Below, piece after piece: positions 33,642 to 40,990 of a DNA stretch of 51,583 bases (position 1 is its first letter; each line of letters starts with the position of its first letter). Below the pieces are notes generated by a model. The model ran no database searches. It saw only the letters and a list, made by a program, of their open reading frames with translations, and had not been told where the DNA came from. The position numbers and the translations under genes were made by a program. Origin of the DNA: JBFWYO01 sp050186335. Lineage in GTDB: Bacteria > Pseudomonadota > Alphaproteobacteria > Bin65. The DNA lies in assembly GCA_050186335.1 (NCBI GenBank), contig JBFWYO010000025.1:1-51583 (forward strand). Direction: 5' to 3'.

Positions 33642-33863
33642 ATTAGGACAACATACGGACGTTGTAAACTTGGCCGAATCGTTCGCCGCCGCGGTCAGCC
33701 ACGCCGCTGGTGAACAACGATATTTTGGCGTTTGCGCAAGCAACGCACACAATTCGCGTGCTCCCGGCCGCCGATTCTGCGGATGCCGGGCGTGCCCCGC
33801 GCGGGATATCCGCGCGGTCGAAAGCGCCGGGTCATGCTCCGCAGGCACGCCGATCGGTCATCG

Positions 33864-33877
33864 GTAACAAATGTAAC
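33864..33877 (+). repeat. GTAAC-N4-GTAAC direct-repeat pair, copy 1
   Basis: GTAAC at 33864-33868 and again at 33873-33877, a 9-bp period. The same arrangement recurs 179 bp to the right. Direct repeats at fixed spacing are typical of dimeric response-regulator sites, but no specific regulator is implied. Confidence 0.5.
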
Positions 33878-34042
33878 GCCGCCCTTGACGCGTCGGCGGC
33901 GCGACCCAAATGTGCCACCGCCGCGCGCATTCGTGCCGCGTGCATCGCTCTTTGCATCGTCAATCGATTTTTCGAAAGCGGGTTGGCGATCGCGGCGCGA
34001 TGCGTCAGCCCTAAGGCACCCTAAGCCCTAAGGTGAAAAAGC

Positions 34043-34056
34043 GTAACATTCGTAAC
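34043..34056 (+). repeat. GTAAC-N4-GTAAC direct-repeat pair, copy 2
   Basis: GTAAC at 34043-34047 and 34052-34056, same 9-bp period as copy 1. Both occurrences lie in the same non-coding gap, on the same strand, about 300 and 480 bp upstream of the MFS gene. Confidence 0.5.
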
Positions 34057-34355
34057 ATCGCGGCATCGAACGGGCGCGTCGCGCGACGCGCCGGCCGCAA
34101 CGCGGGTTGATGGATTGCGCAGCGGACTGCGTTGGGTCGGCAAAGGGCGGGCAAAGGACCCGCAACGACGCACGGGCGATGGGGCAGGCCGAAAGCAGCC
34201 GGGGCAACTTGTGCGCATACAATGAGCGCGATTTTGCGGCCCATGCATGTTTCTAAAGCGGGACGCCGGCAACATTTAGCGCTTATCATGCGTCGCGCCG
34301 GGGCGCGGCCGAATTGCAGGCAACGGGGCCTTTCGGCGTTTGGGAGCGGTGGACG

Positions 34356-35576
34356 ATGGCGAAGCCGAAATTTTCGCGCGCGGCAATCTGGGTGCTGGTG
34401 GCGGGGTCGCTGATTCTCGCGATTTCGACCGGCATGCGCCACGGCTTCGGCATCTTTCTGCAGCCGATGAGCCTCGATCACAGCTGGGGCCGCGAGGTGT
34501 TTTCGTTCGCCATTGCGATCCAGAACATCGTTTGGGGTCTCGCCCAACCGTTTGCCGGCATGCTCGCCGACCGCTACGGCGCCGGTAAAACCATCGTCGT
34601 CGGCGCGTTGCTGTATTGCGCCGGCCTGGCCCTGATGGCGATATCGCATACGGGTCTCGCGTTCAGCCTCAGCGCCGGCGTGCTGGTCGGTCTCGGCTTG
34701 GCCGGCACCACGTTCAGTGTCGTGTTCGGCGCCGTCGGTCGGGTCGCGGCGCCGGAGCATCGGGCCGTGGCCCTCGGCATCGCCGGCGCGGTCGCCTCGA
34801 TCGGCCAGTTCATTTTGTCGCCCGTCAGCTTGGCCTTGATCGAGGGCTTCTCCTGGCCGATCGCCTTGTTCGGCCTGGCGATCCTGGCCGCCTTCATGGT
34901 GCCGCTGGCGTTTCCGATGATGGAACGCGCCGGCTCCGCCGGGCCGCCGGAAATGACCGCGCGCGAAGCGTTGCGCGAAGCGTCGCGGCATTCGGGGTTC
35001 TGGCTGTTGTCGTTCGGATTTTTCGTCTGCGGCTTCCAGGTCGTCTTCATCGGCGTGCATTTGCCGGCGTTCCTGGTGGACCAGCGACTGCCCAACCATG
35101 TCGGCACAACGGCGCTCGCGCTGGTCGGCCTGTTCAACGTGGTGGGATCGTTTGTCTCCGGCATGGTGGCCAACCGCATCCCGAAGCCCTACCTGCTCAG
35201 CCTCATGTACGGCGGGCGCGGCGTGTTCGTCGCGCTGTTCATCTTCACGCCGATCACCGCCACATCGGCCTACATTTTCGCGATCGCGATGGGGCTGGTT
35301 TGGCTGGCGACCGTGCCGCTGACCAACGGCGTGGTGGCGACGATCTTCGGCGTGCGCAACTTGTCGATGCTGGGCGGCATCGTGTTCATGTTCCACCAGA
35401 TCGGCGCGTTTCTCGGCGGCTGGCTCGGCGGACTGGTGTTCGATGCGACCGGTTCGTACGACACGGTCTGGTTCATCGTCATCGGATTGAGCGTGCTCGC
35501 AACAATGCTCAACCTGCCGATCAAGGAAGTCCCGATCCCGTCGCTGACGCGCGCCAAAGCGCGGGCCCAGGCTTAG
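34356..35576 (+). CDS. Major facilitator superfamily transporter (OFA/monocarboxylate-like)
   Basis: The 406-residue inner-membrane transporter has twelve hydrophobic helices. Loop 2-3 holds the MFS motif in GMLADRYGAGKTIVVG, and early residues RHGFGIFLQPMS plus FSFAIAIQNIVWGLAQPFAG resemble oxalate/formate-antiporter-type monocarboxylate carriers. A helix-6/7 loop (ERAGSAGPPEMTAREALREASRHSGFWLL) is typical of that group. ATG 34356 has GGGAG upstream; the longer frame from 34314 is rejected. It stands alone after the 743-bp gap and its stop is 1 bp from that of the convergent cyclase gene. Substrate unknown. Confidence 0.88.
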   Translation: MAKPKFSRAAIWVLVAGSLILAISTGMRHGFGIFLQPMSLDHSWGREVFSFAIAIQNIVWGLAQPFAGMLADRYGAGKTIVVGALLYCAGLALMAISHTGLAFSLSAGVLVGLGLAGTTFSVVFGAVGRVAAPEHRAVALGIAGAVASIGQFILSPVSLALIEGFSWPIALFGLAILAAFMVPLAFPMMERAGSAGPPEMTAREALREASRHSGFWLLSFGFFVCGFQVVFIGVHLPAFLVDQRLPNHVGTTALALVGLFNVVGSFVSGMVANRIPKPYLLSLMYGGRGVFVALFIFTPITATSAYIFAIAMGLVWLATVPLTNGVVATIFGVRNLSMLGGIVFMFHQIGAFLGGWLGGLVFDATGSYDTVWFIVIGLSVLATMLNLPIKEVPIPSLTRAKARAQA

Positions 35577-35577
35577 T

Positions 35578-37176
35578 CTAGGTTTTCGGCGGCTCGCCGC
35601 GCGCCTTGCGTTTGTTGTCGAGCGCCAGAACGGCGTCGGCCAGCACGCGCATGGCGCGCTCCGCGTTCTTATCGTCGATCAGGTCGACGTCGAGGAACAG
35701 GTCCATGCCTGGCGTATGCTCGGCGATGACGCGCCGTTGCTCCGCCTGCTCGCCGATCATGCCTTCGACCGCGTACGGAACGATCTCGCGGCTGATGCCT
35801 TTCATGGTGATCGGCGGCAGGGTGCGCGCGTGGACCATGTTGCGCACCAGCGCGTAGGTTTCATACGAGATCACGATGCCGCCCGGCTCGGCGATGGATT
35901 GCAGGCGCGCGGCCAAATTCGCCTCGGCGCCGATGATCGTATAGTCCATGCGGTCGCTCGACCCGAAATTGCCGACATTGCAAAAGCCGGTGTTGATGCC
36001 CATGCGGACTTTGAATGGCTGTTCGACGCCGCGCGTGCGCCATTTGGAATTGAGGTCGACAAGGCGGCGCTGCATGTCGATCGCCATGCGCATGCATTCC
36101 TTGGCGTCTTCCTCGACCCCCTTCGTCTCGGGGTCGCCGAAGAACACCAGGATGGCGTCGCCGATGAACTTGTCCAGCGTGCCGCCGTGCTTCAGCGCGA
36201 TGTCCGACATTTCGGTCAGGTACTCGTTGAGCAGCTGCGTGAGTTCCTCCGGCTGCAGGCGCTCCGTCGTCGCGGTGAAATCCTTGATGTCGGAGAAAAA
36301 GATGGTGAGTTTCTTGCGCTCGGTCGCGATCGAGACGTCCTTCTGGCCGCTGAAGATGCTTTTATAGATTTGCGGCGACAGGTACTTGGCGATTTTCATC
36401 GAGATCGAGGCGAGAAAATCGTTGGCGGTCTCGAGTTCGCGGTTGGCGCCCTGAATCGCGAGCGCCTGCCTGCGCTGCACGAAAATGAAGCTCAGCCCGA
36501 GCAGCGCCGCGATCGCGAAATAGAACAGCAAATACTTGAAGGCGAAGATGTTGGCGGCGATCGGCTGATTGATGATGAACTCCTGGATGCCGCGCACGTC
36601 GCCGACCTTCCAGTCCTTCTTCGGGCTTTCCGGATGCACGTTGTGGCACGAGACGCAGGCCTCGCCCATGGTCACGGCGGTGACCAGGCGCACGCGCTGG
36701 TCGAAGATCGAGCCGACGACATCGTAGATTTGCAGCTTGGCGTCCTTGCGCAGGCGCGCCAGCGCGTCCTTTTCGAAGGCGTCGAGCGCATGCGGCTCGC
36801 GGTTGGCGAACGGGTAGTCGGAGACGAACCGGTAGCGCACCTTGCCGTCCTGTTCGCTGACCAGCCGGCCAAGTTCGAGCGACAGCGTGGCCGGAATCGG
36901 GATCGCTCCGGGGGTCTCGAGATAGTTGTGGACGACCCTGGTTTGGCCATTGTGCGCTAGCACACGGCCGACGATATTGCGGCCGTAGAACGCGCGCACG
37001 CCGTTGATCAGGGCGCCTACTTCGTCGGCCTGGTTGCGCAGATTGCGTTCCGACAGGCTGCGCAGATCGAGCCAGACCGAGAACGGCAGGCCGGCCAGCA
37101 GCAACAGCACCAGCAGCACCATGACGGGCGTGCGGGCGGGCTTATAGACTTTCCTGGTCTGGTCTCCCGTAGTCAT
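35578..37176 (-). CDS. Class III adenylate cyclase with a periplasmic c-type heme (Tll0287-like) sensor
   Basis: The 532-residue inner-membrane protein starts with TM1 (about residues 18-38). A periplasmic region of about 170 residues carries a single heme-attachment motif CVSCH (174-178), followed by TM2 (about 211-233). A short linker precedes a class III nucleotide cyclase domain (about 288-480). The periplasmic part has the layout of DUF3365/Tll0287-like heme domains (RAFYGRNIVGRV, YRFVSDYPFANREPHA, MGEACVSCHNVHPES). Cyclase metal ligands Asp296 (FFSDIKDF) and Asp340 (DKFIGDAI), purine-specifying Lys336 and the transition-state Asn/Arg in EANLAARL are present, so it should make cAMP. Redox or gas ligands could gate it. 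ATG 37176 has GGGAG 8 bases upstream. Confidence 0.87.
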   Translation of the reverse strand: MTTGDQTRKVYKPARTPVMVLLVLLLLAGLPFSVWLDLRSLSERNLRNQADEVGALINGVRAFYGRNIVGRVLAHNGQTRVVHNYLETPGAIPIPATLSLELGRLVSEQDGKVRYRFVSDYPFANREPHALDAFEKDALARLRKDAKLQIYDVVGSIFDQRVRLVTAVTMGEACVSCHNVHPESPKKDWKVGDVRGIQEFIINQPIAANIFAFKYLLFYFAIAALLGLSFIFVQRRQALAIQGANRELETANDFLASISMKIAKYLSPQIYKSIFSGQKDVSIATERKKLTIFFSDIKDFTATTERLQPEELTQLLNEYLTEMSDIALKHGGTLDKFIGDAILVFFGDPETKGVEEDAKECMRMAIDMQRRLVDLNSKWRTRGVEQPFKVRMGINTGFCNVGNFGSSDRMDYTIIGAEANLAARLQSIAEPGGIVISYETYALVRNMVHARTLPPITMKGISREIVPYAVEGMIGEQAEQRRVIAEHTPGMDLFLDVDLIDDKNAERAMRVLADAVLALDNKRKARGEPPKT

Positions 37177-37273
37177 CGAGCCGACTCCCGTTCGCCCGCA
37201 TCCAACCGGCGCGTTGCGACGGTATTCAACCAAAGGTTATCGGACCGTTACTCGATTGGATAGGGTCTCCGGG

Positions 37274-37735
37274 TCAGAATGTGCCCGGCCGCTTGCGGAT
37301 GATGTGGTAGCACTCGGACGTCATCACCGTTTCGCCCTTCTGGTTGATCGTCGAGTGCCGGGTCAGCATCGAGCCGCGGTCCGGCTTGGATTGCGACGGC
37401 GTGCACTTGAGCACTTCGGTTTCGACCCGCAGCGTGTCGCCGGGCCGCACCGGGATCAGCCAGTTGATCTTCTCGAAGCCGGGGCTGGCGAAATTGCACT
37501 TGGCCAGGAGCCCGCTGGCCAGGAACAGCCGGAATGTGACGCAAATCGTGTGAAACCCGCTGGCGAACAGCCCGCCGAGCGCATGCTTCTTGGCCGCTTC
37601 CACATTGACGTGGAACGGCTGCGGATCCCACTGCAGCGCGAAATCGATGATCTGGGATTCGGTAATCGTGATGCCGTGGGTATCGAACCGATCGCCCACC
37701 TTGAAATCGTCGAAGTAAAGATCGTAACCGGACAT
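37274..37735 (-). CDS. MaoC-like (R)-hydratase / hotdog-fold dehydratase
   Basis: The 153-residue protein has the MaoC hotdog core: YFDDFKVGDRFDTHGITITESQIIDFALQWDPQPFHVN. It contains the D-x4-H active-site pair in DPQPFHVN, a hot-helix starting GLFASGFHTICVTFRLF, and the strand VRPGDTLRVETEVLKC. Such proteins hydrate enoyl-CoA or dehydrate 3-hydroxyacyl-CoA, or act on related thioesters. It is the last gene of a five-gene minus-strand cluster, 71 bp after the dehydrogenase. The ribosome-binding site is weak. The substrate is inferred only as acyl-CoA-like. Confidence 0.85.
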   Translation of the reverse strand: MSGYDLYFDDFKVGDRFDTHGITITESQIIDFALQWDPQPFHVNVEAAKKHALGGLFASGFHTICVTFRLFLASGLLAKCNFASPGFEKINWLIPVRPGDTLRVETEVLKCTPSQSKPDRGSMLTRHSTINQKGETVMTSECYHIIRKRPGTF

Positions 37736-37806
37736 GGTCGATTTTCTCGCGCTATTGAATTGTCGGAGGGTTTGTTATCGCGTCGGCATGACCGTGTCGA
37801 CCCGCC

Positions 37807-38865
37807 TCATAGCGCGTCGGCGATGGCCTTGCCCAATTCCTCTGTCGAAGCCGTGCCGCCGATATCGCGGGTCCGCACCTTGCCTTCGGCCAGCACGCGC
37901 GAAAACGCGGCTTCGATGGCCCGCGCGGCCGCCGGCTCGCCCAAATGCTCGAGCATCATGGCGCCCGACCAGATCTGGCCGATCGGGTTGGCGATCTTCT
38001 TGCCCGCGATATCCGGCGCCGAGCCGTGCACCGGCTCGAACATCGATGGGTGCTCGCGCTCGGGGTTGATGTTGCCGGACGGCGCCACGGCGATCGTGCC
38101 GGTCGTGCCGGGGCCGAGGTCGGAAAGAATATCGCCGAACAGGTTCGAGCCGACGACCACGTCGAACCAATCGGGATGCTGGACGAAATGCGCGGTCAGA
38201 ATGTCGATGTGGAACTGGTCCCACTTCACGCCGGGATAGGATTTAGCGACCTCGCGCACTCGTTCGTCCCAGAACGGCATGGTGTGGATTATGCCGTTGG
38301 ACTTGGTCGCCGAAGTGAGATGCTGCTTCGGCCGGCTTTGGGCCAGGTTGAACGCGTAACGCAGAATGCGGTCGACGCCCCTGCGCGTGAACACGTTCTC
38401 CTGGATCGCCATTTCGTTTTCCGTGCCGACATACAATCTGCCGCCGATTTCGGAGTACTCGCCTTCGTTGTTTTCGCGCACGATCCAGTAATCGATGTCG
38501 CCGACCTTGCGGTTGGCGAGCGGCGAGGCGATCCCGGGCAGCAGGCGCACCGGCCGCAGGTTGACGTATTGCTGGAATTGCCGGCGGATCGGGATCAGCA
38601 GGCCCCAGAGCGATACATGGTCGGGCACGCCGGGGAAACCGACTGCGCCCAGGTAAATCGCATCGGCCTTGGCGAGCTGCGCCAAACCGTCGTCGGGCAT
38701 CAGCTTGCCGGTCTTGTGGTAGCGCTCGCAGCCCCAATCGTATTCGGTCCAGTCGAAGCCGAGGCCGAATTTCCTGCCGGCCGCTTCCAACACGCGCTGG
38801 CCTTCGGGCATGACTTCGTTGCCGATGCCGTCGCCGGCGATGACTGCAATGCGAAAACGCTTCAC
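37807..38865 (-). CDS. Tartrate / D-malate dehydrogenase (isopropylmalate dehydrogenase family)
   Basis: The 352-residue NAD-dependent beta-decarboxylating dehydrogenase begins with RIAVIAGDGIGNEVMPEGQRVLE. It keeps LWGLLIPIRRQFQQYVNLRPVRLLPG, WIVRENNEGEYSEIGGRLYVGTENEMA, catalytic segments AKSNGI.. (here TKSNGIIHTM) and the metal-binding Asp region FDVVVGSNLFGDILSDLGPGTTG. The specificity loop resembles TtuC/DmlA rather than LeuB, so D-malate or tartrate is the likely substrate. GTG 38865 is chosen because GGGAG lies 7 bases upstream and it abuts the GNAT stop; the longer frame overlaps the GNAT gene. Confidence 0.88.
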   Translation of the reverse strand: MKRFRIAVIAGDGIGNEVMPEGQRVLEAAGRKFGLGFDWTEYDWGCERYHKTGKLMPDDGLAQLAKADAIYLGAVGFPGVPDHVSLWGLLIPIRRQFQQYVNLRPVRLLPGIASPLANRKVGDIDYWIVRENNEGEYSEIGGRLYVGTENEMAIQENVFTRRGVDRILRYAFNLAQSRPKQHLTSATKSNGIIHTMPFWDERVREVAKSYPGVKWDQFHIDILTAHFVQHPDWFDVVVGSNLFGDILSDLGPGTTGTIAVAPSGNINPEREHPSMFEPVHGSAPDIAGKKIANPIGQIWSGAMMLEHLGEPAAARAIEAAFSRVLAEGKVRTRDIGGTASTEELGKAIADAL

Positions 38866-38866
38866 T

Positions 38867-39355
38867 TCAGGACTCCCATCGTTTTTCGAAATAGTGCACG
38901 CCGGGCAGGGGATTGTCGTAGTAGGCGGGGATCTCGACGAAGCCGAGCGTGCGGTAGACCGACATGGCGGCCAGCATGGTTTCGACGGTATCGAGACGCA
39001 TGGCACGGTAGCCCGCCCGGCGCGCGAATTCGAGCGTCGTTTCGGCCAACGCGCGGCCCAGCTTGAGGCCGCGATAGCCGCCGCGAATGAACAGGCGCTT
39101 CATCTCGCAGATATCGCGCTCCAGCGGACGTACCGCAACGCAACCCGCAAGCCGGCCGTCCACCTCGGCGAGCCAGGCGTTGCCGGCAGGCGGCGCATAC
39201 TTGCCGGGCAGCGTCGCCAACTCCTCGTCGAAGCCCTGGAAGCACAGGCTGAAATTCAGCGACTGCGCGTATTCCGTGAACAAATTGCGCAGCGCTTCGA
39301 GATCGGCGGCGCTGCGTACCGCGCGGACGACAAGGGCGGGCGGGTTCGGGGTCAC
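38867..39355 (-). CDS. GNAT-family N-acetyltransferase
   Basis: The 162-residue cytosolic enzyme has the acetyl-CoA binding core: DICEMKRLFIRGGYRGLKLGRALAETTLEFARRAGYRAMRLDT. The pyrophosphate loop reads RGGYRGLKLGRAL. The C-terminal half ends YRTLGFVEIPAYYDNPLPGVHYFEKRW. The GTG start overlaps the stop of the tandem-hotdog gene (GTGA) and the stop lies 1 bp before the dehydrogenase start, so it is an integral operon member. The acceptor is unknown. Confidence 0.85.
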   Translation of the reverse strand: MTPNPPALVVRAVRSAADLEALRNLFTEYAQSLNFSLCFQGFDEELATLPGKYAPPAGNAWLAEVDGRLAGCVAVRPLERDICEMKRLFIRGGYRGLKLGRALAETTLEFARRAGYRAMRLDTVETMLAAMSVYRTLGFVEIPAYYDNPLPGVHYFEKRWES

Positions 39356-40380
39356 GGCTTGGCAACCTTGGAGATCATGAACCGGCCCGAGCCGCGCACC
39401 AGGAGGTTGCCTTTGGCATCGACGATCTCGCTATCGGCGAATGCGACCGTCTCGGTGCGATGGGAGAGGCGGCCGCGGCAGGTGAGCGGCCCCGTCGAGG
39501 CCCAGATGCCGCGCAGATAGTCGATCGAGAGCCGCATGGTCGCCGGAATAAAACTGGGCGCGAGCGTCGATTGCAGCGAAACGCCGCATGCGCTGTCGAT
39601 CAAGGTGGCGGCAATGCCGCCGTGCAGCGAGCCGAGCGGATTGTATTGATGCGGGCCCGGCGTGCAGGCGAATTCCGACCAGCCGTCGCCGAGCGCGACG
39701 ATCTCGATGTCGCACGCCTGATACATCGGCGCCGGCGGCAGCTCGCCCTTCGCCATGCGCGTGAAGAACTCCAGACCGGTCATCGACCGGCGCGCCTTTG
39801 CCATGGCGAGCGGGTCGTCCCACGAACAACGATACTCGCGCAGGCCGGCACCGGGTGCCGCGGGTGGGGCGCTGGCCATCTTCGGCAGCACGATGCAGGT
39901 GGTCGAACCGCGCGCGTAGACCGTGCCGTCCGGGCCGGTCAGGTCCGCATCGGCGATGATGGTTTGACGGCCGCGTTTGACGACCTTGCCGCGCGCCGAC
40001 AGCAGGCCGGAATCAACGGTAATGCCTTTGAGGTAATCGACCTGCAGCGACATGGTAGTGAAGCCCACGCCGCGCGGCACGGTGGTCTGGCAGGCAATGC
40101 CGGTGCCGCTGTCGATCATCGCGGCGGCCAGGCCGCCATGTACCGTGCCCATCGGGTTGTAGTGGAACTCTTGCGGCCGTACTTGGTATTCGGCGGCGCC
40201 GTCGGTCGCATCGGTGAGCCACATGTCGAGCAGCGGACCGATCGCGGGCTGCGGCAACTCGCCCCTAGCGATGCGGCTGGTGAATTCCAGGCCGGAGAAT
40301 TCCGGCGCGCGCGCGGCGAGCTCGGACGGCTCCGGCCAGGTCGAGATGCGTGTGCGCGTGGCTGCGGCTGCGTCGCTCAT
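39352..40380 (-). CDS. Tandem double-hotdog PaaI-like thioesterase
   Basis: The 342-residue protein contains two PaaI-type hotdog domains in tandem. The first (about 28-170) holds YNPMGTVHGGLAAAMIDSGTG; the second (about 195-338) holds YNPLGSLHGGIAATLIDSACG. Each also has the preceding 'GLEF--R-A-GELP' helix and the following 'VDYL-G' strand. In this family the HGG loop and the nearby Asp/Glu form the acyl-CoA thioesterase site. It is translationally coupled to genes on both sides by 4-base overlaps. The neighbouring upstream gene encodes a third, single domain of the same kind, more like domain 1 than domain 2. Confidence 0.85.
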   Translation of the reverse strand: MSDAAAATRTRISTWPEPSELAARAPEFSGLEFTSRIARGELPQPAIGPLLDMWLTDATDGAAEYQVRPQEFHYNPMGTVHGGLAAAMIDSGTGIACQTTVPRGVGFTTMSLQVDYLKGITVDSGLLSARGKVVKRGRQTIIADADLTGPDGTVYARGSTTCIVLPKMASAPPAAPGAGLREYRCSWDDPLAMAKARRSMTGLEFFTRMAKGELPPAPMYQACDIEIVALGDGWSEFACTPGPHQYNPLGSLHGGIAATLIDSACGVSLQSTLAPSFIPATMRLSIDYLRGIWASTGPLTCRGRLSHRTETVAFADSEIVDAKGNLLVRGSGRFMISKVAKP

Positions 40381-40880
40381 TTTGCCTCGGGCCGCAGGAT
40401 CAGGCAGGTCGCAGATCCGCGCGCATAAACAGTGCCTTTTGAATCCGTGATCGTCGCGTCGGCGATGGCGACGCGCCCGCCGGCCTTGACGACCTTGCCG
40501 TGACAGCGGATTTCGCCGGACTCGTCGGTGATCGCTTTGATGTAATCGACCGAAAGGTTGATCGTCGTGTAACCGACGCCGGGCGGCAACTGCGTGTGGA
40601 CCGCGCAGCCGGTCGCACTGTCGATCAAGGTGGCGGCCAAGCCGCCATGGACCATGCCGATCGGGTTGTAGTGCATTTCGCCGGGCCGGCAGGCGAACAC
40701 CACATCGCCGTCATTGACGCTTTCGAGGCGGAAATCCAGCGTCGCGCCGATCGGCGGGGCGGGCACGGCGCCGCTCTGGACCGCCCGCATATATTCCAGG
40801 CCGCTCCATTTCCGGCCGGCGCTGGCGCCGGCCTTGGGGTCGTCCCACGTATAGGTTCGGCTGCGATTGGGGGATGCCAT
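40377..40880 (-). CDS. PaaI-like hotdog thioesterase
   Basis: The 167-residue single-domain hotdog protein has YNPIGMVHGGLAATLIDSATG, then YTTINLSVDYIKAITDESGEIRCHGKVVKAGGRVAIADATI. It is closely related to both halves of the next gene. ATG 40880 is preferred over 40913 because it begins the conserved region and has AGGAG upstream. It is the first gene of the five-gene cluster. Acyl-CoA thioesterase activity is inferred from family; the acyl group is unknown. Confidence 0.85.
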   Translation of the reverse strand: MASPNRSRTYTWDDPKAGASAGRKWSGLEYMRAVQSGAVPAPPIGATLDFRLESVNDGDVVFACRPGEMHYNPIGMVHGGLAATLIDSATGCAVHTQLPPGVGYTTINLSVDYIKAITDESGEIRCHGKVVKAGGRVAIADATITDSKGTVYARGSATCLILRPEAK

Positions 40881-40990
40881 TGTCTGGTCGCTCCTGTGCA
40901 AGGACCGAGCCATTTACCGTACCGGCGCGGGCACGCCAAGACCCGCCGCGCGAGGGCCCGCATGTGGCGTCAACATGGATGCGGCTGGAA

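Larger units (their letters stand above)
33613..34355. other. 743-bp divergent intergenic region between the GntR operon and the MFS gene
   Basis: No convincing gene: the short frames here lack codon bias and ribosome-binding sites. The left end carries the GntR operator. Bases 33864-33877 and 34043-34056 hold two GTAAC-N4-GTAAC direct-repeat pairs, and bases about 34010-34033 hold three CCCTAAG copies. The length is unusual for this compact genome and suggests complex control, a small RNA, or remnants of a lost gene. Confidence 0.5.

Noticed and set aside
33710..34024. 104-codon frame in the GntR-MFS gap
   Set aside because: No ribosome-binding site, no domain, and Ala/Arg-rich composition; treated as non-coding.
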